DNA of 64,000 bases from Prostheceraeus crozeri (GCA_907163375.1 CAJQUW010004588.1:1-64000), one strand, 5' to 3'; shown: positions 24,050 through 35,400, counted from the first letter of the stretch. The notes: a model not told the origin generated them from the letters alone. Numbers and translations: made by a program.

Positions 24050-24272
24050 GATTGAGAATGACAGTAACTGACAATGTGTAGAGTTGCGCCATCGATTGGC
24101 TTTGACCTAGCATCATGGAGCATCGCTCAGATCGGCCGGTCAGACGAGCGTTCGTTCTGCTTCTGGCGTGCACCTTAGCGCGTGCACTTTTGCTGACCTT
24201 TTCGCACTCCAGTTCTGACGCCTCGACATCGACGCGTCATCATTCTCTATACCTCTTTCTGTTGTCTGTCTT

Positions 24273-24504
24273 ATAAATGTCAATCTTTGCAAGCCACGTC
24301 GTACGCCTCTGTAAATGGGTAGAACCCAAAAGAACTGCGCTGATTCAACGGTCAATGAACAATTAATGAACAACGGTCGCTAGATCATCACAAATCGTTT
24401 AAATCGTTTGCTAATATATCTAAGAAAATTGTCATGAAAGGATTTGTCACTGATTGAAACAAACTGAGTAATACTCACGAAAACAGCACAGGGTGGCTCT
24501 CAGA
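24273..24504. repeat. Right-end segment of piggyBac A, copy 1
   Basis: This 232-bp segment is repeated nearly base for base at 27151-27387, with one 4-5-bp insertion in the second copy and a few substitutions. Copy 1 stops at gggtggctctcag, exactly where copy 2 goes on into the last 23 bp of the TIR, so copy 1 lacks the tip. Confidence 0.93.
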
Positions 24505-24851
24505 TGTCGTCATTCCATACTAGGTAAATGATGAACATGTGTCCAGCCAGACCCAAGGACCAATAATTGTGATTTGTAGCGAAACGATAACTTTGTAGTT
24601 CATTTAAGTGCAGATATAATGTGCTACATTTCCCCCTTGTACTTTTCCTCTGCTATAGGTTACAGGCTACCGTACTATGCAATTCCTATATCAGTTCAAA
24701 ATGTGAATACTTAGGCTGATGATGTTGTCCCATCTTCTACAGTAGTGTCTCATACTAAAAAATGAAAACATATTCCGTCCAAACAACACACATGTAAGTT
24801 TATGTGGACAACAATTTAGGCTATACAGATCACGAACCTCATAATCAAGAG

Positions 24852-26627
24852 TCAACTGCATTCGGTACAATAGTACTGAATCCTTGCATGTTCGTTGCAA
24901 ATGGCTTTTGCGCATTCACAGCACTGAAAACGAGTCTTTCTGTCTTTCCGTCCCGAATCTTGGCATGTTTTGCAGCGTCGACGTTGATTGTTGAGTCCCG
25001 TCAGCGGCGGTACACTCGACTCAACACCCACCATCTGCATCGCCAGCCTTATCGACTTCGTCAGACGCGGCTGAGCAGATCTTTGATGCACCAGTGGAAG
25101 AGTCATTTCGTACCCCAGATCCATTTTGAATTGGTAGTGATTTGACGCTGACATGGATTTCATTGCTGCGATAACACACACGTCTGTCAATGTCATGAAA
25201 ACACCATAAGGCCATCTGCGGCATTTCCGTTGGCTACGATATGTTCTTACCAATTTGTCGAGGTTATCAACCCCTGATTTGGTTGCATTATAGCACGACA
25301 CAATTTCGGGTTTCTCACCTTCCGCATGAACTCCATGTGAATGCCTTGTTGATAGCAGCAAAACCGGGGCGTTTGACTTATCCCAAAATGAGCACAGTAC
25401 TTTATTCCCGCAAATAAAGTGCTTGGAGTCACCTTTTCTTCTCCCTCGTAGAGATCCAGCATCAGATGGAATACCTCGCCTATTGCTCCGAATGGTTCCG
25501 ACGACGCTGGTCTTCTCCGCCTCCAGACGGTCACATAAACTGATAGATGTGAACCAATTATCCATGGTTATATTTCGACCCACCCCAAGATATGGCTTGG
25601 CCAGATTCATGACCACTGCTTCGCTAACAGGGCCATTCCGCTCAACTTCCGGCAGTGTCTGTTTCCCGATATATACCAGACAGCGAAGTGGGATGCTGTT
25701 TTCAGCATCAGTGATCCAAAAGATTTTGATTCCGAATTTTCCCGGTTTCGAAGGAATATATTGTTTGAGCCGTACGCGCCCATGAAATTCAACAAGCTGT
25801 TCGTCAATACATAACAAAGAACCTGGGTCATACAGTCTTGCCAAATTATTGTTGACTAGGTCAACCACTTCGCGGATGGGTGAAAGAGGATCACTGGTGT
25901 CGCGCCGGGTCTTGTTGTCAAATCAGAGAGTGGCCTTTATTTGTTGAAAACGTTGAAAGCTCATAGTAGCCCGGAAAATAGGATTTCCGTTCTTAGTGTC
26001 CCATAATTCTCGAGTGTCACGATGTCCGGCTTTCAAAGCACCAGCTATTAGATGTAAACCAACGAAGGCATCGAGTTCAACTCTAGACACAGACTTCCAT
26101 TGCAAGTGCTTGGAGGCTGCAATTCGACGTCCCTCGCGGTTGGTATGGAGGACGGCTACATCAAGGGAGTTATCAAAAAACGCTTTGAATGCCTCTAATG
26201 TAGACTGTGGATGAAATCCAACTGCTAAACCAACATGAGGTGGCCGAAACGTATTGTGCACTGCTAATCTACCTGGTGGATGTCGTTGACTAGTTTGTAG
26301 ATTCCAGACCTGGGCATTCGCCGTTGATGACGTTGCAGTCACATGGGCACTGTCATCTTCACTCTGTTCCTCACCATCATCATCATCAGAATCTTCATTG
26401 CTCATCACGTCAACTATAACTGATAAATCCAATTCTTCATCGTCTGATAGTGACTCTACCATCGAGATTTCCACACTTCCTTCTTCATCAGTAGCGTTCA
26501 CGGCGACGTCATCCTCAGCAATCTCGTCTGGAAACTCGTCCTCCTCGTCTTCTGCATATGCAAGATTCAAGTTAGCATGTTGTCGAGCAGCACGTGGAGG
26601 AAGTCGTCGTCTCTCACTGTTTGAAGC
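24852..26627 (-). pseudogene. piggyBac transposase B, one in-frame TGA
   Basis: One frame runs from MASNSERRRLPPRAARQHAN (ATG 26627; an in-frame Met also exists at 26651) to the stop at 24852, about 591 residues. Its only interruption is a TGA at 25923-25925. There the family has an Arg-Phe-Asp motif (compare VLRFDDSEL in transposase A), so it is best read as CGA changed to TGA. The N-terminus is strongly acidic (EDEEDEFPDEIAEDD). The catalytic Asp set is present: LLCIDEQLVEF, ITMDNWFTSI and ATKSGVDNLDKL. A C-terminal Cys/His domain follows (RRCKTCQDSGRK, FQCCECAKAICNEHA, YYCTECS). It is clearly a different family from A. It is near intact, hence young. Confidence 0.92.
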
Positions 26628-26778
26628 CATGTCAAATAAGCACACACGCACTGGAGAGCGTAACTGTTCCTCTATATTGCAACTCGAAAGCTGACACTTG
26701 TTTACAAGTCATCACACGCTTCGATCGCACGCCTGGAAGGCAGGAGAGCTTGTCTGACACAGGCGCGCGCACTGATCG

Positions 26779-26850
26779 ATCAGACAGAGAATTGCAGTTA
26801 CACATATGGGTCATGTGACCCATATGTGTAACTGCAATTCTCTGTCTGAT
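26779..26850. repeat. Perfect 35-bp palindrome, 2-bp centre
   Basis: Arms 26779-26813 and 26816-26850 are exact reverse complements, separated by tg. The inner part reads cacatatgggtca / tgacccatatgtg. It lies about 150 bp upstream of transposase B's start, in its probable 5' region. It could be a hairpin or regulatory palindrome of the element, a recent inverted duplication, or an assembly fold-over. Confidence 0.95.
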
Positions 26851-27150
26851 GTGGTATTGTGTGACACAATACGCTGACTAACCGTCTTGAACTTGAATAA
26901 AGCACTTGTAAGTGTTGCTACCGAATATTTTCTAATGGGTCTCTGTAGACCCATGTTCATCGTTGACCTAGTATGTATCTGAATGAAGTAAAACGAAACT
27001 ACTATTTGAAATATTTTTTAGGCCAGTAATAAGCACTCATAGAATGTGTAAAAGTCACAGAATATCGGCTACCAACTCATTTGAGTTTAGATGTGTGAGC
27101 CTTATAAAGACCGCGTGGGTCTGACCAGACCCCAATTCATCATTTAACCG

Positions 27151-27387
27151 ATAAATGTCAATCTTTGCAAGCCACGTCGCACGCCTCTGTACATGTAAAT
27201 GGGTAGAACCCAAAAGAACTGCGCTGATTCAACGGTCAATGAACAATTAATGAACAACGGTCGCTAGATCATCACAAATCGTTTAAATCGTTTGCTAATA
27301 TATCTAAGAAAATTGTCATGAAAGGATTTGTCACTGATTGAAACAAACTGAGTAATACTCACGAAAACAGCACAGGGTGGCTCTCAG
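27151..27387. repeat. Right-end segment of piggyBac A, copy 2
   Basis: Second copy of the 230-bp segment, followed by the intact tip (27388-27410) and TTAA. Together the two copies bracket element B like a very long direct duplication. Confidence 0.93.
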
Positions 27388-27410
27388 AACCACCCTTGGT
27401 AGCCTAAGGG

Positions 27411-27560
27411 TTAAGCTTTCATGAATTAAAAAAGATCCATTTTTAACAGATCAGACTGAGTATACAATGCATTTTCATGTGATGGTAATACTAACATTAC
27501 TACTACAATATTCACTATTTCTCCGCTGGTTGGCGAATAATCAGTTCAAATTAGCTTAAC
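27411..27560 (+). mobile_element. MITE copy, right part (split by piggyBac)
   Basis: It continues the MITE interrupted at 22053. gaattaaaaaagatcc and gatcagactgagtatacaat match 37255-37300 of the sister copy. The match fades near 27560, and the terminal ttcccacaggg tip is missing. Confidence 0.8.
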
Positions 27561-27830
27561 AAACATCGTTAGTTATAGCAACTCAATCGCCACCTACTGC
27601 TTTTGGATTTTAGGCGCACTTCTAAAATAAATAAAGGCGACTTTCGTCACATGTTGCGATGATTTTGTAACAAAATTTGAGGAAAAATAGATTTAGCCAC
27701 TTAATTGCTAGCTCACAGTCTTTTGATATTAGCGAGCGATCGATCGCTCCCACATGCTATGTGAAACTTTTTGAAGAATATCGATCTGATAATATCAGCT
27801 ACATATGCATCGTATAAATTAGGTAACCTA

Positions 27831-29841
27831 CCGTCAACTGGGGTAACTTGTGCCAGTGGGGGTAACTTGTGTCACGGTCGTTTTTGGACCTTCACATCCA
27901 TCTGTAAGAGTTATGATAATATCGGTCTTGTAATCATTTTTCCTGCAAAATTGAATCAAATTAGCAAAAAGTTGCATCTTTTCTGAGATTTCCTACAAAA
28001 TTCAAATTGTCTGAGATTTTTTATGAAAAAAGTCACTTTTGCACTTTATCAAAACGCAAAAAAATTTCATATGGTGAGTATTGATGCACTGCGGAGGTCG
28101 ATGGCACAGGTTATCCCTACGTATAATGGATTCCTATTGCACAGAAAGGATTTTCATGAAGTATAAGCTGGTCAAAAATATTAATTGTGGTTATTGATCA
28201 GTAAAATAGACTATCAATTGACTGTCTGTGACTCCAATAATGATGTTTTTCATTTTGTTCAAATGATGTAAACATATAGGCCTATGAAGGTCCGTTTTTT
28301 GCAGTTTGAGATATGTTGCATTCTGTTTTTACGATCGTGTGCGAAATGGTAAGTAATGACCAGAAATTCAAAGCCGCTCGACATTGCCTTTTTTGCACCT
28401 CTGAAGCGTGTGTGTAGACAAACGTTGACTGAGTGGAAGCACAGCCATGAACGCATTTGCCCTCAATTCCAAAGGATGCGCTCCCCAAGCTCATCAATCT
28501 ATAGACACATGGATAAGCTATTTGAAGGTAGCGGATCGCAGAATATGATATCGGGATTCAAAAAGGGATCGTTCCATTGAATCGTGATCAAGTGCTGGAA
28601 CAATTAACTGAAAACAGTCAGGCAAATTGTGAAGACATGAGCGACAGTTTAGTTGCGTTTCTTCGTCTGATGCGCTATGCTCGTGAACCATACAAAAGCG
28701 CCCGGCAGATAAATGGATGAATGTCGAACCTGACAGATGTGAAACTGTGATGAAATGAAATACTGCACTTCATCACCAAGGTGGAGGAGAACAGACGCGT
28801 CGAACGTTGGTATCTCAGGCTTAGATGCCGATTCACCGCTTGAGTCTGTTGGAGACAGTGAATTAAGTGTCTCAGAATTCACATACAATGTCACTCGATC
28901 ATCAGCATAACCATATGGAGGGAGTCGAAGAAATTGCCAGTGGAACTTTGACTAAGGGTGACTGGGCTCTCGTAAAATTCAGTTTGCTTTGATCAAACAG
29001 CATGCGACATTTCCTAGGACAAGTGCTAACCATTCATGGAAATGCCGATTTCATAGTATTAAGTCTGTGAAACAATATCGGGAAGAAAACGATCGATTCA
29101 TTTTCCAGAGAAAGAAGATATTTCCAACATTGATGACGAGCAGATTGTCGGTAAAGTAAGCCCGACTGTCGTTTCTAGAAGAGTCGAGCTTCGCTTCAAT
29201 GTAAACTGTGACGAATGGCAATTGTATTGCGATGAATTGTGCGATCTTGTGGAGTGGCCCGTACCGGAATGTGTAGGCCTATTCCAGGTTTTGCTATCTA
29301 CCAACTTCGATTAGGCTAAACAATGCTGTTTATTCCTCGAATGATCATTACAAATGCATAAGAACCCTTTCATTTTCAATTTTTTATGTGATCTTCATAT
29401 CAAACATTGAGTGATATGCTACCATCGATATTTGATCAATTTTAAGGAAAAAATTACCCTTTCTATGATATTTGCTTTTGTATTTTTTACATAGGCCTAT
29501 TATGCATTATCTCTGAGTTTCATGCACGATTTTTATCGTTTAAATACTGAAAAATAAATTAGAAACATTTAGTTTTGTGATTTCAAGTAATATCTGTAAG
29601 TAAATGACGGAATCAACAAATACGATGAGTGGCACAAGTTGCCCATTTGATGGGGTAACTTGTGCCATTATTGGTGGGCCCTAGTGTCAAAAGTATAGCT
29701 AGAAAAAAACTTCAAAGAATGTGTGTGATATTTCTAGAACCCTGAAGTTTAGTGCCATGTAGGTTTGGAGTTCTAAGAAAAATTTCCTCGGGCTAATCTA
29801 AAAAAACGCAAAAAAGTGGCACAAGTTACCCCAGTTGACGG
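27831..29841 (+). mobile_element. pogo/Tigger-like transposon, TA duplicated
   Basis: The left tip ccgtcaactggggtaacttg at 27831 and the right tip (its reverse complement, ending 29841) are flanked by TA on both sides (27829-27830 and 29842-29843). The motif ggggtaacttgtg is repeated just inside the left tip (27856) and again, in both orientations, at about 29630-29670. The element is 2011 bp and carries only the 3' part of a DDE transposase, so it is an internally or 5'-deleted, non-autonomous copy. Confidence 0.88.
28356..29290 (+). pseudogene. pogo-like DDE transposase, 3' part only
   Basis: The first block, KPLDIAFFAPLKRVCRQTLT, matches the 'QPLDV.FF.PLK..WR..L' block at the end of the DDE_1 domain of pogo/Tigger/jerky transposases. 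It continues MISGFKK and, after a frame change near 28565, IVPLNRDQVLEQLTENSQ, the usual 'GI.PLN...VL..L' stretch. Further downstream, frames near 28940-29260 give KGDWALVKF and NIDDEQIVGKV, resembling the small C-terminal domain of these proteins. The N-terminal CENP-B-type DNA-binding domains and the catalytic Asp residues are absent. Several frame breaks are present. Confidence 0.72.
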
Positions 29842-29843
29842 TA

Positions 29844-30603
29844 CTTAAAAACTCGAATGCCACAATTTGCAAGACACTCATGTAGTTTAATCATCAATGA
29901 CAGTTGCTGATCTCTCCTGTGCTTTCGGCTATCCTGATCTTGTTATACTGTTCTCAGACCCCTCATTTAGAGTATCTGCAAAAAAATCTTCAGAATCGGT
30001 AATTGAGTTTGTGAACAATAATCCGATTCCTTCTTTTGCCTAATTTCTCCTTTGAAAGAAGCGACTCGTAGGTTGAAAGACAAAAAACGGGAAACTTAAG
30101 CACTATTCGATTGATGCACAAGAACTGTCTACAAAGTGTTGATGTAGAAACAGGGCAATCGACACCTTACTTGTCCAGTCGGTGCATTCACAATTATCTA
30201 TGTTGAAATTCTAACCATTAGGCTCCCATCTTGCAATATGTTTTCATAATCAATTCATTTGCGTCGTTGGTACATCAAGCATCTTCCAATCGATTCAAGA
30301 CACGACACGGTCAAAAAAAAAATTCGAAGGAACCAGGAAACGGAAGATACCAAAGTTAAACAACAACCCTAGGGGAGAATCCTGTAAATAATTAGGTAAT
30401 TAAAAGTCATAAACGAATGAATATAAATTAATACTAACTACATAGAGTAACCTACTGCAGTATAGAGTAGGCATTGAAATACGTATAAAGGCTAGTCGAC
30501 TCAACTTAAGACGGGAAGGGAAATAAATTAATACTTACACGATTTTATTTTACCATATAAGAACTGAAATAAGAGTTCGTCATGGACCTGACGATAAGCT
30601 AAC
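29844..30603. other. Non-coding stretch, nothing recognised
   Basis: No gene or repeat recognised. Confidence 0.4.
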
Positions 30604-31290
30604 CTAAAAATAACAAAAGGTGAAAATAAGAAACCTAAAAATTGAGATTAAGTTTGTTATGTATGGAGTCATTAGGGAGGAAGCACATGGCGGGGCCAGG
30701 CCAACCATATCGAATTTACGACATGGAAGGTCTCTCCAAGCCTGAGGAAACATAGCAAAACCTAGCCGAAAATAAATTTTTAGAATTTTTAGGACAAAAG
30801 GAAGAAAACATGAAACTGGAAGAGGTTTTCTTAGCCCAACATGCCAATGATGAATGGCATCTGGCGGGGCAAAAAACAACCAAACTTAAAAACGAGGAAC
30901 CTATTCTTTGAGAAGGACTTTATGCAAGAATTAACCAGCAAATTAGCCTTATAACCCCGTCCTTTGAAGATATCAGAAATGCCCCTAGCTCTTGATATGA
31001 AGGCGGAAGCATCAGATGAAATCCTGGCGAACCTGATGAGTTGGGCAGCAAAGATGTTTAACACAGTGTTCAAAGGCATATTACTCTCGGGAGCACCACT
31101 GGTAAGATGAACTCATCAACCTTATGGTAAACCTCTGTGATGTATTGGCCACCATCTTCGATCCTGATTTTAACATCCAAATAATTAACGCATTTGTTGT
31201 TATCCCCGCTTCTGTTAGCTAAGAGATCTACCGGGTAGATTTCAGGAAGGATCTTATCAAAATGTTTGTAGTTAAACATTTTGATGTCAT
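30604..31290 (-). pseudogene. Retroelement RT C-terminal remnant
   Basis: Minus strand. One piece reads ILPEIYPVDLLANR, NYLDVKIRIEDG and ITEVYHKVDEFILPVVL. The next, in another frame, reads QLIRFARISSDASAF and GYKANLLVNSCIKSFSKN. The 'YLD..I....G.....Y.K.D.F' block and the 'QLIRFARIS' block recur together in a group of non-LTR or Penelope-like reverse transcriptases downstream of the catalytic motif. I infer a broken C-terminal half; the exact clade is not settled. It abuts the TTAA of the piggyBac derivative at 31306. Confidence 0.5.
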
Positions 31291-31309
31291 GTCAAACAGT
31301 GTAAATTAA

Positions 31310-32423
31310 CCCCTTAGCTACGAAGACGCGTATATGCGTCCCCACAGGAAGTCCAAATACGTGTATACGCGTCCATCACGCAAAACACATCACACAACCG
31401 TTTATTTTTACAGTTCCTTTTGAGTGTTGCATTTTCGGCCGCTACAGAACAGTGAGAGGGAAAATCAACAGACAATAAAAGATTTCAACCAATAAGATTA
31501 CGTTAGCAGCAGCACGTCATTTCGGGAAACACATCGAGTTAGCAGGTATAATTGATTGATTGAATGAGCATTCATTCTGCGTAACGGCGTCTCATTTTTG
31601 TGAAGGCAGTTGATTCAACGTGTGCAAGCCTTTATTGTCTCTGTAAAATTCGATATCAAATGGCAACAAGGTCTTTTCGAAAGAAGTTGGCTGTTCATCG
31701 GTATGGTATGTGATGACAGTGAAGACGATAATGAACTGGATGATTCTGTAGATCTAGATCATTCAGAAACCGCTTCTTCTGATGGTGCGAATTTTTTTGA
31801 CGATGAAGCAGAGTCATCTCCAGACGAAGATGAAAATTCTGCCATACCACGACAAGGGCATGGAGATACTGACGACCAAATGGATGATGGTTCGAAAGTC
31901 GTTACCGCAGAAAATGATGATATCTTACCTCTTGTAGTCACTGGAACTAGTGGATATGCTGGAATTCCTGATCCCCAAGATTTGAAGGATTACGTATCGA
32001 TATTCTTACCCGATGAATTGTTTACAGCGTTGGTTGAATGGACTAATTCGAGAGCTCTTATTGCCTACGCCTCGTACATTTCGGAGGACAAAAAGAAAAG
32101 GAGAAAATGCGTAGAATGTTCGAAACGAAATAATCGGGAAGACACATATCACGCGTGCAATGATTGTGACGGCTCTGCCCTTTGTGTAACCCCATGTTGG
32201 AATGAGTGGCACAATGACAGAAAATGATTTGTGTAGGAAAATATGGATACCTAAATTTGTGTAGAGACAATTCTGTAGAAATTATAAGAACATTAATGTT
32301 GCATTTTATACATGCATAATTTTACACAGCAGTGTCAGTTTTTTAAAAAATACTGTTCAAAATCGCAGATTTTTACCGTACAGCAGGCGGCGAATGGAAA
32401 TCTGGGTTACCGAAGCTAAGGGG
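31310..32423 (+). mobile_element. Internally deleted piggyBac derivative
   Basis: The left tip is ccccttagctacgaagacgc, preceded by TTAA (31306-31309). The right tip, read inward, is ccccttagcttcggtaaccc, followed by a degenerate TTGA at 32424. Subterminal gacgcgtatatgcgtcc-like motifs occur twice on the left. The total is 1114 bp, far shorter than an autonomous piggyBac (about 2.5 kb). It nevertheless carries an open frame that joins a transposase N-terminus to its C-terminus. Confidence 0.82.
31610..32227 (+). CDS. piggyBac-derived ORF without catalytic core
   Basis: 205 residues as an open frame. Residues about 35-110 are very acidic (CDDSEDDNELDDSVDLD, DDEAESSPDEDENSA), like the N-terminus of piggyBac transposases. 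They are followed by DPQDLKDYVSIFLPDELF, and then directly by LIAYASYISEDKKKRR and the Cys/His-rich C-terminal domain (KCVECSKRN, YHACNDCDGSALCVTPCWNE). The region with the catalytic Asp residues is missing as one block, while the frame stays open across the junction. Upstream, MATRSFRKKLAVHRYG at 31661 in another frame may be the original start. Inference: the product could still bind element ends and act as a repressor, or the frame may simply have survived by chance. Confidence 0.72.
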   Translation: MIQRVQAFIVSVKFDIKWQQGLFERSWLFIGMVCDDSEDDNELDDSVDLDHSETASSDGANFFDDEAESSPDEDENSAIPRQGHGDTDDQMDDGSKVVTAENDDILPLVVTGTSGYAGIPDPQDLKDYVSIFLPDELFTALVEWTNSRALIAYASYISEDKKKRRKCVECSKRNNREDTYHACNDCDGSALCVTPCWNEWHNDRK

Positions 32424-32427
32424 TTGA

Positions 32428-35400
32428 AGGGCGACTTAAGTTTCCATCATCACATCGACACTGAAAATCATAATATTGACGGCGTCGATATGATGACAGT
32501 TTGTGCTATTTTTGAAGCATAGAGTAAAGTCGAAAGGTCGAATGACAAATCCAATTGTGCCATTATGGAAGTCTTAGGGTAGGTTATCTATCATGAAGAT
32601 ATTAGATCCATTGAACATTTCTTCTGATTAGGAGATCACAATAGGTAGCCGTCGATGCGATAACGAATTGTGGTCACTTTTTTTTAGAGAAAAATGGAAT
32701 TTTTCAAGAAAAATGATACAATATCAATGAGCATTAGTTAAGCGACTTTTGATCATCAATTAAGATCAGGTAATCATTCAACATGTAAAGCTTCGTCTAA
32801 ATTGATGCAGTCAATCCAAATTTGGAGGCGTCAATGTGATGACGGAAAATGTTGTGAACAGCTATTATATACACATATGTCGACCTAGCTGCAATTTCAA
32901 TGAGTCTCATTTCTCAACTCTTGATATTTATTTGATTCAAGGGTAATACGAAATCCATGACCCAAAGTCCGCTTAAATGTATACTGTATTTCTTAGTTGT
33001 ACAGGAATTCAAAAAAATGTATTTTTCGTGGGAATATGCAGAAATGGGGTGTTTATAAATTTCAAATGAATTTTTGTGCCAAAAATCCTGCATGAAGCTA
33101 ATAATGAAAGACATTTTCGGTTTGAGCAGCCGAAGAACATTCGAATGGCGTGTTGAACATTGACAATAGACATATGGCCACAAAATGCAGAATACAAGAA
33201 TCACTCCCAAAAAACACTAAAATTTTTGGATTTTACCATGCACATAGCAGACAACTAGGCCCATGTTTTGACAAATATTAAGTATTGACAATACAATTTT
33301 AACAACAATAGGCTGACACCAGAGACATCACCAACCTACAGCTCACAAACAATATAATCCGAAAAGAACGGAAACGGCGTTATATTCGTGATCTTATAGT
33401 ATGCCTAATTCTAGTGTGATTCTGGCAGAAGATCTAAAACTAAATTCGAAGTTACAGTTAATGTACAGTCATTTGTCTGACCATTTGCTAGCAAAGTGTC
33501 AGTTAAGTGACAGTTGAATTATCTGGCGTGATATTCCGTATTTTGACTACTTTTACAAATATTTTTAGCAGCATGATGGTCGTGATGGATCACGAAATGA
33601 ATTATACATACTAATTAATAGAATTTCTCTTATTTTTAGTTCTTGCAGTCCCTCATTTTCATGTATTCGATTGACTTCAATACCGAAAAGTTCAGCTGTA
33701 ATGTATATTTTTAAATGGAATTTACATTCTGTAGAATGCAGTGTTTTAAGAAACGAATAAGATAAAGGTCGGCCCTTCATGCATTTTTATACATAAGTAC
33801 TTATTTTTATAGAATCTGTGATAAACCCTTGCAGCATTGAGACGACTTATCACGATTGAAGACAGTTCAGCTCGTCACAAAAAGCACATCTCAGCTGGCG
33901 TAAAATGTCCGTGAGCGAGTCGTCTCAAGGCATGACTTCTGAAGACGAGTAATGGCGAGTTTATGTGACCAGTTTTCTGACGAGATATGTACATGCTATA
34001 TTATCGATGCATCCAAGCATAGCGCCCATCCAAATTCTCTGAAGACAGCCCTAGAGCCGCTCATGGACGAATGATTATTCCGCAAAATAGACTTGAAATT
34101 CGTGATCAACATGATAAAATTGTATGGGGCCGAGATGAAATTGGACTTCAGATCAATTGCATAGTGCTGCATGCTTTACATGGATGCACATGTACATGAA
34201 AAAACGAAAGCAAAGTGCTGTAGTTCTATAGCAAGCAAAAAATTCAAAAGTCAGACTTCAAATTTGAATTCAGTGGTGTTCAATTACCCTAATTCAATTT
34301 AATATCTAATGAAATAACAATGAAACACACTTACTTTTTACAATTTTACACACTTGGGGCACAGTGTATACCCCGTTTGCCCGTCTAATAAGAACCAAAT
34401 TTCGGCCCGGATAACCGTTCATGAAAGTCACGTAATATTAGGGTTAGAGGATTCATGTCGACGATCAATCCAAGCAATTCATGCAGCTTTGTTAAAATGT
34501 CAACCAAGACCAAATACTATCAACCGTGTTTCATAAATGTGCAGGATGATGCGCTAGATGTTTTTGGAGTGTGTTTGACAACATTTTTCTTACGTTTCTA
34601 ATGAAAGCATTAGAAGGACGAAGGTGACAAGGACGAAAGATGGTTAGTTTCATCAGAAACTTCAGACAAAAGTATGACAAACATGCCTGTAAGAAAGTGT
34701 AATGTTTCACCAACGTTGCATGGATTTAACTTTATTTGATCAACGCTTCTTATTACACTAACTATTTATCGTTCATGTAGCCACATGCCTGAATTTAGAA
34801 TGATCCACGGCAACTTGGTGGTCACTGACTTACTGGCCAACTGTGAGCCAACCAGTGGCGTCTTCTCCATACGTATGAGGAGTAATCAGTAAGTAGGTAT
34901 ATCTGAAATTAACTCAATTCGAATGAAGCATCATGCGCTACACGTCTGAGTCAATCAAACGTTATAAGTTAAAAGATAAAATTAGCTTACTGTCATTTCT
35001 TCCAAAGTATCCACTAAAGAATTAAGTGTTCATGAGCAAAATGCGGACAAAAATATTATTTTTTAAATACAAAAGCGACAAATTCACAATTCCGCCCTAA
35101 AATATAACATAGTGCACATAGGACGAAAACTGACAACGGGACATGAGTTTATTGGTACATGACTTAGTAGACAATTGGCTGGCTATTCAATATTCACATC
35201 ACTCTTTTTCATCAATATGTTGGATTTATAGATTTCATCTAGAGATAGAATATCCAAGTGATTATTATCATCAAGAGCTCCATCGGCTAGCAAGGCATTA
35301 ATCAAATAATCGTGGAAAAGAACCTATAGGTCTACATGCATTTTCTGAAGTACATGAAATGCATAGAGTCTTGCAGTAGGCCTCTTTCATTTTAGTCAAT

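Larger units (their letters stand above)
24522..27147 (-). mobile_element. piggyBac element B, nested in A
   Basis: An independent piggyBac lineage. The left end near 24524 reads aaatgatgaacatgtgtcca then gccagaccca. The right end, read inward from the TTAA at 27144-27147, is aatgatgaattggggtctgg then tcagaccca. A third related end motif in right-end orientation lies at 26935-26970 and shares a further outward block (cctagtatg) with the left end, so either could be the true right boundary. The left TTAA is degenerate. The element carries a transposase on the minus strand and a perfect palindrome upstream of it. Confidence 0.75.
22054..27410 (-). mobile_element. piggyBac element A (host of a nested element)
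   Basis: TTAA flanks both sides (22050-22053 and 27411-27414), the hallmark of piggyBac insertion. The right tip, read inward, is cccttaggctaccaagggtg and matches the left end at 22081 (ccttaggctaccaagggtgg). On the left an extra diverged 17-bp tip copy (cccttaagctaccaagg) precedes it. Just inside are gccaccct motifs. The transposase lies on the minus strand, 24049-22214. A second, unrelated piggyBac element (B) occupies about 24522-27147, between two copies of A's right subterminal region. Confidence 0.9.

Noticed and set aside
23617-24051. Plus-strand 144-aa frame
   Set aside because: Lies opposite the N-terminus of piggyBac transposase A, which has clear domain structure.
25423-25785. Plus-strand 120-aa frame, and others at 26398-26694
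   Set aside because: Antisense shadows of piggyBac transposase B; the Ser-rich one mirrors its acidic N-terminus.
22214-26627. A variant genetic code in which TGA is sense
   Set aside because: Each long transposase frame has only one TGA, other frames end normally at TGA, and the B site fits a CGA to TGA change.
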